NCBI RefSeq assembly: GCF_020623625.1
Contig: NC_060204.1
Coordinates: forward strand, 186,001 to 250,000
From: Saccharomycodes ludwigii
Taxonomy: Eukaryota > Ascomycota > Saccharomycetes > Saccharomycodales > Saccharomycodaceae
Direction: 5' to 3'
DNA length: 64,000 bases
This document shows positions 27,805 to 39,772 of the stretch, one piece after another. The position numbers were made by a program, and so were the translations under genes. Below the pieces are notes generated by a model, which was not told the origin of the DNA, did no database searches, and saw only the letters and a program-made list of their open reading frames with translations. Positions within the stretch are counted from its first letter, which is position 1. Each line of letters starts with the position of its first letter.

Positions 27805-28845
27805 CTAAAATTTACCTTGCATTTCTGGTACAATGTTTTTGATTTTGCCAGTTTCAAAGTAATTTTCAACGTTTTCCACAACAATATTTTCCATTCTTAA
27901 TATAGTTTCTACGGTATGTGTACCCATATGAGGTAAACCTAAAACTTGTGGCATTTCCAATAGTTCTTTTGGAACAGTGGGTTCGTGTTCAAAAACATCT
28001 AGACCAGCACTTCTAACTTTACCGGATTTCAAAGCATCAATTAAAGCGGCTTCATCAATAACAGCCCCTCTGGCAGTATTAACAATAACAACACCGTCTT
28101 TCATTTTACCAAAAGCCTCTTTATTCAAAATGTGTCTGGTGCCTGCATTTAATGGAATATTGACACTGATTACATCACTCTGAGCCAACAATTCGTCAAA
28201 GGTAACATATTCACAGCCATTTTCTAAATCTGAGCTTAATTTATGTCTATTATGGTAAATGAATTTGGCAAAACCAAATGGTTTTAATCTATCAACAATG
28301 GTTCTACCAATCCCACCCAAACCTAAAACACCGACGATTTTACCTTGTGGATCATGACCAATTGGTGTACCAGCTGCAGGGGCGGTAGCATTTCCTTTTG
28401 CATCAGCCCATTTACCCTCTAATAGTAACCTATTACCAATGGAAAAGTTTCTTAAAGCACCTAATAAAAGGAAAACGTGATCATCAGCAGTGGCTTCATT
28501 AACAGCATGAGGAACATGTCCAACCTGAATGCCCCTTTCTAAAAACCATTTAACATCGATTTGGTCATATCCGGCACCCATATGTTGAATCCCTTTACAG
28601 GTTGAGGGTAATGCTTCACATAATTCCTTATCAAACCTACCAGTTTGTTTGACTGATGCAAAAGTTCTGGTAATGAATTGAACTTTGCTCAATGGAGAGT
28701 TGGGATCTTTTAAACCAGCCAAGAATGTTTCCCTAGTGGTTGAATCTGGAACAGTGATTATTTCAGCCTTAGAACCTAATCTTTCCCAGGCTTCTTTAGC
28801 AAAAAGGAATTTTCCTAATCTTAGAACAATTGGCTTTGGTGACAT
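27805..28845 (-). CDS. GOR1: Glyoxylate reductase (D-2-hydroxyacid dehydrogenase family)
   Basis: The 346-residue protein (S. cerevisiae Gor1, 350 aa) reduces glyoxylate to glycolate using NAD(P)H. The Rossmann motif GLGGIG is at 175-180 and the arginine-bearing block NTARGAVID gives catalytic R259. DVFEHEP at 283-289 carries the conserved Glu, and LPHMGTHT gives catalytic H306. It is convergent with the small upstream membrane-protein gene, and its neighbour BOR1 is the same as in S. cerevisiae. Confidence 0.93.
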   Translation of the reverse strand: MSPKPIVLRLGKFLFAKEAWERLGSKAEIITVPDSTTRETFLAGLKDPNSPLSKVQFITRTFASVKQTGRFDKELCEALPSTCKGIQHMGAGYDQIDVKWFLERGIQVGHVPHAVNEATADDHVFLLLGALRNFSIGNRLLLEGKWADAKGNATAPAAGTPIGHDPQGKIVGVLGLGGIGRTIVDRLKPFGFAKFIYHNRHKLSSDLENGCEYVTFDELLAQSDVISVNIPLNAGTRHILNKEAFGKMKDGVVIVNTARGAVIDEAALIDALKSGKVRSAGLDVFEHEPTVPKELLEMPQVLGLPHMGTHTVETILRMENIVVENVENYFETGKIKNIVPEMQGKF

Positions 28846-29679
28846 GTTTAATTTTTTTTTTTTCTGTGGGTATTACTATTGATCTTTTTTTATTTCTGTT
28901 CTGTTACGAACAGGAACAATTAAGGTAAGATATCAAACAAATGATAAATTTATTCCAGAAGAAGAAAGTGAAAGGGAGATACATATATATATATAGAAAG
29001 AGAAATACGACATATTTTGAAATGTATTATTATTTTTCTTTTGTTAAAGTAAAGAAAACAAACAGTATTTTTTTTTTATTTTTTCTGAGATTATAAACGG
29101 ACAACCATCTCCCACTTTTCTTGTGGTGGTAATCAAAAATAAAGAATAAAGAATCGGAGGAAACCGTACCAATCTATGGCTTAAAGCGCATTTTTTTTGT
29201 ATCTCAGTGGCAATAATACCAAAAAAATGATTGGTTCAGTGAATAAGACTCGCTTTAATTATCTACTCTTTTTTTTTGATCACTTTTTTTTTCCATTTTT
29301 CCTTATCAAAACCATTAAAAACTCACAGAGTAAAGCCGTTTTTCAGCTTGTGGGGAGTAATTTATTATCCTTACTGTGTCGTACAAAAGTATATATATAC
29401 ACGTGACCATACACTTTCGTTCAAAATGATGAATACTAATCACCTCCCCTCCCCCCCCTCCTTCTACCACCATTTTCATAATTTACTTTTAATACCTAAT
29501 AAACTATATCCTTTTATTCTTATACAATTCATAATATTAAGTCATTGGCTTTATAGTATATTGCATTACTTTTGCCAGTTTTGAGAGATATAAAGTACTT
29601 ATTGATAAACGTTCTGTGGCTAGCAATCTTATTGTGTGTTAAAAAGGCGGGTACTGTCCATTCCAACCGTAGCGAAGAA

Positions 29680-29710
<31 letters not shown>

Positions 29711-29923
29711 AATTTTTTTTAGATGTTTAAGAAATGAAAAAAAAACATTGTATGTAATCTTATAACACACACACACACACAAAAACCCAACTGCATTGTA
29801 AAATATAATATATTACCAATCAATTAAAAAAAAATAAGAATATACACAGTGCCCTTTTTCATTCTTTACATCTAGCAACTCTTACACCAAATAAAAAATA
29901 TATACATACAAAACATATTTCCA
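28846..29923. promoter_or_regulatory. Divergent GOR1/TAF2 promoter region
   Basis: This 1.08 kb region lies between divergent GOR1 and TAF2. It contains a CACGTG at 29400-29405 (TCACGTG on the minus strand), a C run near 29450, a (TA)n/T tract at 29681-29711 and a (CA)n run at about 29765-29780. Two overlapping open frames at 29197-29584 are Phe/Leu/His-rich and resemble chance translation of T/C-rich DNA, so I do not call them. Confidence 0.5.
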
Positions 29924-30994
29924 ATGAATTCAGTACCGAGCGGTAACACCCCCAGAGGTAATACAGTTACTAATATTGGCGGCAAAAACATTATTCTTCC
30001 AAGGTACAATTTTAAAGTGGGTCACCAAAGAGTCCAACTATATATTGATTTTGAAAACAATGTTGTTAATGCAGTTACTGAAATGATTGTTATCCCCTTG
30101 ATCCAGGATTTAGACGAGATCATTCTAGATTGCAAACAAATGGATATTAATAAAGTTTATGTAGAGGACATAGATATAAAAAATTTTCAACATTTATATG
30201 CTCAAAGTGCTCTAAACAATAAATTTTTGAACACTCCAGAACTATCGGATCTCGATTTGTTCTATTCTAATGGAAATTCTATAGAACAAGCACAAATGTT
30301 AAAGGAAAATCTTCCACTTTTCAATAATAAACAAAAAGAGGATGGTAACACTTCTATTAACGAATGCGATGATGGGAAATTGTATATTCCTGTACCTGAA
30401 TCGATCAACATTTCCCTACACGATACCTCAAGTTTATTAAATAAATCATACACGCCTCGAACACCTTCCCAACAAGATATGATTTTCACACCATTAACTT
30501 TGAAAATAGAATATACTGTAAACCATTTATCACAACAACAACAAGGAATACTTTTTAACACAGATGAGCTCATCTCCAAAAGTTTGTGGACGGTACATAC
30601 AAATAACAATCTAGTAAACAACAGTACTTCCTATTGGCTACCATGTATGGATGCTTTGGACGAAAAGTGTACTTGGGAATTGGAATTTATTGTTCCGAAA
30701 ACTTTAGATTTTAAAAATGATCTGATTGTATGTGGACCAGAATTGACAACCTTGAAGGTACTGGATTATCATGATATTGAGGGTTGGAAGAGTGTATCTT
30801 TTCAAATTTTCACTCCTATTGCAGCACACCATGTTGGTTGGGCTATAGGCTCTTTTAAAATTCGAGAAATAACACAGTTTAATCAGCGTGCAAGTGGTAA
30901 TATGGATGACAATGGTATTCTGAACAACAAACATAGCACAAATACTAAGCATGTACACAACAATGAAGACAACGAGGAAGATGATAATAACATA

Positions 30995-31027
<33 letters not shown>

Positions 31028-34000
31028 ACTACTAGTACTACCACTACTACTACTAATAATAATAATAACGCTTATGATTTTGAAGAAGACAATGTTCCAA
31101 TTACTGTTTATTATCCCTACAACATCCCAGAAGAAACAATATTAAACACTACGTTAATATTACCCAAAGTAATAGATTTTTATACTAAAGAATTTGGTTC
31201 GTATCCATTTACTTCATACTCCCTCTGCTTTATATCTGGTATAACAACACCTATGGATTTTACAGGACTCTCGATCATAGATTCTAGCATTTTATATCCT
31301 TTGGACATAATTGATTCAATGCTAGACTCAACGATAATTTTAGCTAAATTACTGGCAAACCAATGGTCTGGAGTTAACATTACACCTCTCAATTTTGGTG
31401 ACATATGGTGTTGTTTAGGAATGGCAGGGTACATGACGTTAAAATTTATCAAAGAGCTAATGGGCATGAACCAATTTAAGTACATTTTAAAATTGAATTC
31501 AGAAAAGATTGTACAACAGGATTATGTGCAACCACCTATTTCTAAATTGGTTAAATTTCCGGTAGCAAACAGTGATTTGGATTTTATTAGATTGAAAGCA
31601 CCAATGGTTTTATATATTTTGGATAAAAGGATGACAAAGACTGAAAGATCATTTGGGATGGCCCGTGTTTTACCCAAGATTTTCTTACAAGCGATGTCCG
31701 GTGATTTACCAGCAAATACTATTTCATCACAACATTTCAGACATGTTTGTGAAAGGGTTAATAAGGGTAAACTAGAAAACTTTTTTAAACAATGGGTATA
31801 CGGTTCTGGTGTTCCGATTTTTAGAATTACCCAAAGATTTAACAAAAAAAGAATGATGGTGGAAATGGGTATAAGACAAGTGCACGAGAAAGAACTGGGG
31901 GACAACATTAAGAACGCCAGCTTTAATTTTGTTGATAATGCAATTTACGAGATATCCCAGGTTGGCCCAATAAATAGAACACCTGTTTTCACTGGGAGTA
32001 TGACCATCAGGGTTCACGAAGCAGATGGAACTCCATATGAACACATTGTTAGCATCCAAGATACTTTTACAAAATTGGATATTCAATACAATACCAAGTA
32101 TAAAAGGCTAAGAAATAGAAGAAGAGTTAATAGAAATTTGGCACAAATTAACAACAACAACAACAACAACAACAATAATAATGGCAACGAAGACGAATTT
32201 AAGACTGCTCCGACACCCACATCTGCACCAGGTCTTAATGAAAGCAATGACAGAACAAACCACGAAGATAATCAGTATGAAGGAGAGGGTAGTAATGTCA
32301 CGACCACTACTAATAACGAAGACGAAGAAGGTGAAGTTGTATTGGTTAACTGTCTAGGCGATGTATTAACTTCTTCAAAAGATTGTAAAAAATGGGATTT
32401 GACGGATTTTAATTCTACTAGTGGAAGTGATGATCAGCAACAAAATGAAGCATTTGAGTGGTTGCGTATAGATGCAGATTTTGAATGGATTTGTAAAATA
32501 TATATCAATCAACCAGACTATATGTTTGCCTCTCAATTACAGCAAGATAGGGATGTGGAAGCACAGATTGATAGTATTCATTATTTTGAAGATGTTATTA
32601 TGAACAGCGAAACTAGTTCTAAAGTTTATTCTTCTATATTAACTAGAACTATCATTGATGAGAGATATTTTTATGGTGTTAGATTGGAAGCAGCCAAGGC
32701 TTTGAGTAAGTTTATTATTAGAGATGAGTCTACAGATGGTGGCAGTAACCATGCCAATTTGTTTAATGGTGGAGTAGAGCATTTAATTAAAATTTATAAA
32801 TATTTTTTCTGTTTTTCTGAGTCTAATATACCAACAAGTAATAATTTTGGTAATATTCCAAATTATTTTTTACAAAAGGAACTACCTTTACTAATAGCCA
32901 ATGCCAAGTTGGAAAATGGAAAGCCACCAAAGTGTGCTAAATATTTCCTTTTGGATTTGTTAAAGTACAACGATAATGATGGTAACGCTTACAACGATTG
33001 CTATTTTGTTTGCAATTTACTCGAAGGTATAGTAACTTTAATAGTGGGCGATAAAACCGATAATACATTTATCACCCAGGCAATGAAAGAATTAGAAAGG
33101 TACGAAAATTTAGATAAATGGATCTCATCGTATAAACTCTTGATCCATAGGAATTTATTATACGGAAAATTCAAGTTGTTAGTTAATGGAGTGGATGTTT
33201 TTAATTATGATAGTTTCCTCAGTACTTTATTGAACAATTGTTCTCAAGAGTATTTACTCGATTCCAAGGATATTTTGCAAGACAACACTGCAGATTTTAA
33301 TATTTATGAAGGTTTACAAAACATTTTTTTATCATCTTTCAAGATTATCTTTATATTAGGCGGTATTAAAAATAGAGAGTTTTTGAAATATTTCTTTGAA
33401 AACGTGTGTTTTAATCTGAATCCATATATAGGGGAAAGGTTAGTGTTTGTTTTTCTTGAGGCTATAAATTATATTGCTATATACGGTATGGAAAATTTTT
33501 TGGATGATGATTTTGTAGCTTTACAACAAGAATTCAACCCACATGGGGACAAATTTGTATTTGATGAGAGTAAGGTGAGCGTTTCTGATTTAGAAAAAGA
33601 AGAGGAAAAGGAGGAGGGAGAAGAGAATTTTGAAATTTTTTTGGGTGATAGTTCCGAAGGCACTGTTAGAAGATACAAAACAAAACAAACTGTTAAAAAT
33701 GAAAAATTGAAGAAAACTATTGCCGGGACTATTATTGTGCTGAGAAAACTTTTCGATACCTATAATCCATTGAAGCAAATGCTATGGTTTTTATTGAACG
33801 TAAACTTACTTACCGATTTTCAACGTAAATCATTTTTCGATATATCATCTGTCATATATAAACAAGAGAAAAAGTACAACGTTGTTTTAAAAATTCCTAG
33901 AGATAAGAAATTGATAGCACAAAAATGTCCAAATAACGTGATAAAAATTAAACGAAAGGGATTAATGAAAATAAATTTGAGTGCACCTACTGCTTCTGTA

Positions 34001-34360
34001 ATAACAACTGGAAATACAATCAAAGTTAAACAGAAAAAGAGGGAAAACACGAAGATTAAAATTAGTTTAAGCTCTGCTAACAAACCGAATAATGCTGGCG
34101 TAACAAATAGTAGTAAACGTAGTTCAAAACTTATAAAAACCCGTCCTGTTAGGGGTGTTGTTAATAGAATTGGTAAATTACCATTGAGATATATTCGCAT
34201 AGATTCCAAGAACAAAAAAGTGTTTGCGAGCTCTTTACCATACAATGGCAATGTCTCTGTCATTAAGTCGACTTCTCGAACCTTAAAATTGAAGATTTTG
34301 TTACCATCTGATAAATTGTCGAACATAAAAAAAAAGGACTACGACATAGAAAAGGTATAG
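29924..34360 (+). CDS. TAF2: TFIID subunit TAF2
   Basis: The 1478-residue protein (S. cerevisiae Taf2, 1407 aa) is the TFIID subunit that binds initiator and promoter DNA. The first 600 or so residues have the M1 aminopeptidase fold. The zinc-binding site is degenerate: the region that should carry HExxH reads ILAKLLANQWSG, so it is a pseudo-enzyme as in all Taf2. Asn runs at about 353-383 and 742-753 are low-complexity insertions. The C-terminal 150 residues are strongly basic, which is consistent with DNA or nucleosome contacts. It is encoded without an intron. Confidence 0.94.
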
Positions 34361-34784
34361 ATTTAAAGATGTTTGTATTTAATTGTTTACATAAGATGTT
34401 ACATATGATAAACTTTTTAATTTAAATTTAAAATTTAAAATTTTTTTATCTTTTTTTTGTTTTTGTTTTGGTTGCATCAAAATACCGAAAATTCTTGATT
34501 TATTAAAAAAAAGAAAAAAAAAAAAAAAACAAAAAAAAAAAAAAAAAAAATAAATATAATAAAAAGCTCTTAAATGTTAAAAAGTTTACGCTTCTTCAAT
34601 GATTTTATGTATTAAATAACAGAATTAGCATTATCAATAAAAGAACAATGTTTATAGAAACATTTCTCAAAGATTAATTAAAATTTTTATTTCTTAATTT
34701 TCTTATTCTTTTTTTTCTTTTTTTTCCTTTTTTTTTTTTTAAAAGAAAGAAAAAGAAAATAAAAAGACAGAAAAAATAAAAGAA
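34361..34784. other. Intergenic region TAF2-SLP1
   Basis: This 424 bp region separates two plus-strand genes. It holds long A runs at about 34505-34550 and a T/C tract at 34710-34740 just before SLP1. I see no further feature. Confidence 0.5.
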
Positions 34785-37394
34785 ATGTTTTTTTTTTTGA
34801 TTACATTTTTATATCTGTACAAGCTTTTAAATGCTGAGGAACTGACCAGGAATAGATACAATCAGAGTTTGGAAATTGACACTAATACTAAATCACAAAC
34901 AGATATTCTTCTATCCCCACAAACATCAGCGACTATAACCTCTTATTTAGAAACTTACACAGAAAGTATTATTTCTCTTCAAGAAACTGCAAGATCTAGA
35001 CAAGTTGTTTCTGATATTGAAGTTAATGAACTAACGCCCAATGAAAAAAAGAGTGTAAATATACTGACTGTTACAGAAGATTTGGCGACTATATCTTTCC
35101 AATCGCCTACTTTAGAGATTTTACTGCATATGAGTACCACTGCTAGTATAAATGATTGTGCTAGTAATAATTCCATTCATAGTGTAATTTCTAAACCTAG
35201 CACTTTTAACTTGAACTCGACACTTGATCCTGTTCTTGGCAAGACAGATAATAATATTAATATTAATGATTCAATGGTAAAGAAGAGTAATTTTGAAAGT
35301 GAGTCCGCTGATCATGAAGAGCATCTGAAAACGTCTTTACCAGATGATGAGAAATTTTTGTCATTTGATAAGTGGAAAGCTAAAAAATTGGACGAATTGT
35401 TTTTGAAAAAGAATGATCAAAAGTTAAAAAAATATACATCACCTTCGAAACAACAGCAAAATAGTTTTATAGATAATATTATTGGAGAAGAGATGGAGCT
35501 AAACTTTGATTTTTTAACTGGCGATAAGCCGACTGATACAAGCAACAACAACAATTTAAAGAGTCAAGTGGATATTTCATCGAATAAGCATGAATCCAAT
35601 AAAAAGAATGAAAACAGTACTATCGCAACAGAGCAAGTGTATGACAGAAATGAAGAATACGAAGAAGGATATGAGTTGGAAGGCAAGCCTTATGAGAAAA
35701 AATTTAATTATGCCTCGATAGAATGTGCAGCAACTGTAGCGAAAACCAATAAAGAAGCCCAATCCATTATGTCAATATTACAAGAAAATAAAGACAAAAG
35801 TCTATTAATTCCATGTGATGTAAGTGGACCAAGGTATATTGTGATAGAATTATGCGAGGATATTTTAATAGAAGAAGTTGTTATTGCCAATTTTGAATTT
35901 TTTTCATCAACTTTTAAGAAAATAAGAATATCTGTCAGTGACCGATTTCCTGTTTCTAAAAGTAACGGTTGGAGACATTTAGGTGATTTTGAAATGGAAG
36001 ATATCATGGGGTTACAAGCTGTATCGATTGAGTCGCCAGTTATATGGAGTAAGTTTTTGAAAATTGATATTTTATCACATTATAGAGATGAATATTATTG
36101 TCCAATTAGTTTGGTTAGAGTTTATGGGAAAACAATGATGGAAGTTTTTAAATTGGAGGAGCATTTTTATCAAGAAATGGAGGAGTCTAGTAGCAACAAA
36201 CTTGAAGATGGTGTTGGAATAAATGAAGAACAAATTGAAGCGGAAAAAGATGGCGAGAAGGTTGACTGGGGGGTTTTGAAACAAAGCACCTTTGATTTTA
36301 CAAAGAACATACCTGATTTTTTTTTAACATCGGAGAATTTCAGTGATGTTTATGATATTAATAATAGTAAGAACGGTGAGCAATGTAATGCACATTTACC
36401 GTATTTAAAATTTGAAGAGTTTTTGATCAGCCAAAAAACATCCGAATTGTCCCCTTCATACTGTAGAGTTGACGCTGTTATTAGTACTACTGTCAGTACG
36501 ATCGAAGCTACACCCACGAAACATATATTAAACAATAATAACAGTGACAAGATCCTATCATCGGCTGCTGCAGCACAAATGATTATTAATAGTAATGCCG
36601 GTAGCAATACGGAAGAATCAATTTTTAGAAATATAATGAAAAGATTAGCTTTGCTTGAAAGTAACGCAACATTTTCTATAATGTATATTGAGGAACAAAG
36701 CAAGTTATTATCACAAACATTTGAAGCGTTAGAAACACATCAAGAAAAGGTTTTAAAAGATTTGGTTTTGGCCATGAACGATACGATAATTAATAATTTA
36801 GAAATGCTACAACAATTTGTGGATATTTTACAAGAAAATAGCAAAAATCTTATAAATATTAGGTTGAATGATATGGAAACTCTATTTGACAGAAATATCC
36901 AAGAGGTACATTATCAATGGAAAGAAGACATTGTTTTTATCAAAAGATTAACATATACTATTACTGTGGCATTTATTTGTTTACTAATATATGTTTTAAT
37001 GACCAGAGAAGCTTATATAGATCAATATATGAAAGACGATGGGTGGTACGATACAAGCACATCACCTTTACTTAAAGCAAAGGAAAATCTAATGAGATTA
37101 TATTCTACATCGCCTACAAATGGTAACTTGACGTCAGCGAATGGTATCGGCAATAAACTTAAGCATAGAAGGCAGTTTAGTGATCCTATATTTTCCACAA
37201 AAAAGCATGACGGTAATATCAGTGATAGTAAAGATGTCTTTGAAACTGGGGACGTTGTTGATGGTATTTATGGTAGTAACAAGCAATATAGTTACGAAGA
37301 CATCGGCAGCGCTGGTAGTAATTCTAGCCTTGCTAGTAGTAGTAATAGTAGTCGGAGTAACAGTATAAATATGGGGGAGGATATAGACATTTAA
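34785..37394 (+). CDS. SLP1: SUN-like (SLP) ER membrane glycoprotein
   Basis: The 869-residue protein is longer than S. cerevisiae Slp1 (587 aa), mostly from low-complexity flanks. Slp1 works with Emp65 in the ER to protect soluble proteins from degradation. A signal peptide covers about 1-17 (MFFFLITFLYLYKLLNA). A SUN-like domain covers about 307-448, from NYASIECAATV, through PCDVSGPRYIVIELCEDI, to CPISLVRVYGKTMME. A coiled-coil region at about 600-715 precedes one membrane helix at about 723-742, and the tail is Ser/Asn-rich. SUN-domain proteins of the nuclear envelope (Mps3-type) are the alternative, but the domain order with the SUN region before the membrane helix favours the Slp1/osteopotentia branch. 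Confidence 0.9.
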   Translation: MFFFLITFLYLYKLLNAEELTRNRYNQSLEIDTNTKSQTDILLSPQTSATITSYLETYTESIISLQETARSRQVVSDIEVNELTPNEKKSVNILTVTEDLATISFQSPTLEILLHMSTTASINDCASNNSIHSVISKPSTFNLNSTLDPVLGKTDNNININDSMVKKSNFESESADHEEHLKTSLPDDEKFLSFDKWKAKKLDELFLKKNDQKLKKYTSPSKQQQNSFIDNIIGEEMELNFDFLTGDKPTDTSNNNNLKSQVDISSNKHESNKKNENSTIATEQVYDRNEEYEEGYELEGKPYEKKFNYASIECAATVAKTNKEAQSIMSILQENKDKSLLIPCDVSGPRYIVIELCEDILIEEVVIANFEFFSSTFKKIRISVSDRFPVSKSNGWRHLGDFEMEDIMGLQAVSIESPVIWSKFLKIDILSHYRDEYYCPISLVRVYGKTMMEVFKLEEHFYQEMEESSSNKLEDGVGINEEQIEAEKDGEKVDWGVLKQSTFDFTKNIPDFFLTSENFSDVYDINNSKNGEQCNAHLPYLKFEEFLISQKTSELSPSYCRVDAVISTTVSTIEATPTKHILNNNNSDKILSSAAAAQMIINSNAGSNTEESIFRNIMKRLALLESNATFSIMYIEEQSKLLSQTFEALETHQEKVLKDLVLAMNDTIINNLEMLQQFVDILQENSKNLINIRLNDMETLFDRNIQEVHYQWKEDIVFIKRLTYTITVAFICLLIYVLMTREAYIDQYMKDDGWYDTSTSPLLKAKENLMRLYSTSPTNGNLTSANGIGNKLKHRRQFSDPIFSTKKHDGNISDSKDVFETGDVVDGIYGSNKQYSYEDIGSAGSNSSLASSSNSSRSNSINMGEDIDI

Positions 37395-37859
37395 TACCCA
37401 ATTGGCGTAAACATAGTTACCTTTTTTATAGTAATAGAGTTTGATTATATCATGAGAACATATATAACTATATATATATATATATATATGTATGGAAAAT
37501 AATTATTAGAAAAGGAAGGAATTAAAACACGAATAACTTGTTGGAGCAATTTGCTCGAAAAAAAAAAATTATTATTAATTAATAAAAATCATATTGAATG
37601 AAGGTTGTTTTCCTAATAATATTAATAATAATAATAAAATCAGTAACATTATCAAGGTTATGTTTTATAGTAGTACCAGACAGTACTAATTGACGCGGTA
37701 AATGATAGATTCAAATATAACCCCTTTTTACCATTTTCATTAAACAAAGAGATATTATTAGTGGTTTGATTTATTTTTTTTTTTTTTTTTTTTTTTTTGG
37801 CCTTTGGTATCATCATCTTTATGTATATTATTAATAATGGCATGATTGATATTATTAGT
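37395..37859. other. Convergent spacer SLP1/G1 cyclin
   Basis: The two genes converge on this 465 bp spacer. It contains a (TA)n run at about 37471-37489, AAT repeats near 37616-37636 and a T run of about 27 bp at 37770-37798. No coding or RNA feature is seen. Confidence 0.5.
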
Positions 37860-38060
37860 TCAAACAGGATTAAAATTGTTTTTGGCAATTAAATAACGCA
37901 TTAAAGTATTATTATTAGTGTTACTAATACTACTACTACTACTGCTACTGTTATTAGTTGTATTGTATAAACTGTAACAATCGGATAATGGGGTAGGTGG
38001 AGTCAAACCATCGGTAACATTGCACATATTATTGACAGTAATATGCATATCACCAATGGT

Positions 38061-38104
<44 letters not shown>

Positions 38105-39587
38105 CAGCATTATTAATAGCAGCAGTAATATTAGAAACGGATGTTTTCATATTGTTGTTAATAGTATTATAGGTACTATTAGTTAAATCCTCCTGTTCTG
38201 GACTTTCAAAAATTTGCTCATCTTCATAACACTCAGGATCATCGTATTCTGTAGAATTACTATCAATCCCACTTATGTTGGGCCCAATATTTTCAACAAT
38301 AGGAGTAGTAGTGTTAGCATTAAAGGTTTGATTATACTGCATCGAATAAACACTATTATCAGTATCCTGACATTCGTAAAAATAATTATTATAATTGTAA
38401 TAATCATATCCTACCTCATCAATAAGTTTTCTATTACCTCGATTATATTGTTGTTGTGGCGGTAAATTTAAAAAATAATCTGTGATGGCAATTATATCCC
38501 GTATAATAAAGGTATTGGTTAAATCCTGCTCACTTAGATAGCTCAGTTTTAAATAAAAGTCTATATTTTTTCTGGTAAAGTCCGATAATAAAGTGGTAAT
38601 CTGAATAAACTTGTATTTTTTCCGTAAAGATCTATAAATTTTAGGAGGGTTTCCTGTTTCATCCATATTACACATATAAGGCTGAAATATTTCATTTAAA
38701 AAGCAATGACAACATTTACGGAAAGTGTCTAAATCCAAAGGACTACCAAAAAGAGGAGCTAGAATGTGATTATTTGAAGTATCATTCGTAAATAAAGTAT
38801 TATAAATCTCTACACTGTCCAAATTTAAGATTCTAGAGGATATTAAAGTAGCTACGGATGCTTTAATTGTGTTTGAAAAATACATAAATTGTTTGGAATA
38901 CATGGTCAATTCGCACAAAAAAGAAGAAAGTTGATACAAACCAACAACTTTTTCTACAATTAAGGAGGTATTATTATTTTGAATGTTCGAGATATTCAAA
39001 TCGTTATGAATATCAAAGTTAAAAAAACAACATTGCAAAACTTCTTCTAATGTAATAGTGTGTCCGATTTCCCAATTTAAAGTAGTCAAAATGTGGGATT
39101 CCATTTGTATAAAAATTTTGGTGTCATAGTTATTTTTGCAGAGTAGACACAACTCCTTTAAAGCTGGAATTCTTAATTTTTTATCTTGATATTTACTAGC
39201 AATCCAAAGAGAAGTTGCAACAACCAATTGTAGATGCTTACTGTAAACAATCCTTTTAGAACAATACCGATCACAAATGTGGAGAGCCAAATATAGAGTA
39301 TCTTGTTTCAAATGGAAACTGTTATGTAATTCGATTAAAAAATCAACCAGATATGGCCTCATGTACCATTTTAATTCTGGTTGAGAGTCTATCATATTTG
39401 GATCTGGCAAATCATTAGTCTGTAGCTGAGAGTATAAGGGAAATAAATCTGGTATATATATCTGCAGATTATGTAAAAAAGCCTTTCTTTCAAAAGAAGC
39501 TAAAGATTTGTTATACTCTTTAATTGGCAATTTCTTTGGAGGACCAGTTGTGGGCATGGTGCTGACAACAAGGTTTCTGTGAGACAT
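37860..39587 (-). CDS. G1 cyclin, CLN family
   Basis: The 575-residue protein has a single cyclin box at about 65-190. Recognisable pieces are IDSQPELKWYMRPYLVDFL, DRYCSKRIVYSKHLQLVVAT and FIQMESHILTTLNW. DRYCSKR and FIQMExHIL...LNW are typical of S. cerevisiae Cln1/Cln2, while the following GHTITLEEVL resembles Cln3/Hgc1-type cyclins of other yeasts. It should activate Cdc28/Cdk1 in G1. The C-terminal 180 residues are Asn/Thr/Tyr-rich with an Ala run near 490-508, and they contain Ser/Thr-rich acidic patches that resemble PEST segments. I cannot tell from one sequence which CLN this is, so no symbol is given. Confidence 0.88.
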
Positions 39588-39740
39588 TTAATATACTTGC
39601 ATTAATAGTAAAAAAAAAAAAAAAATTAAAAATACGTATGATTTAAAAGAGAATTGGATAGATTAAACAATGATTATGGTTGACTTTTAAAAAGGGAAAA
39701 GAAAAGGATGTGAGGTTGAGTAAAATAATAATAATAATAA

Positions 39741-39772
<32 letters not shown>

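Noticed and set aside
29197-29584. Two overlapping small frames upstream of TAF2
   Set aside because: Phe/His/Leu-rich translation of T/C-rich promoter DNA with no domain-like pattern.
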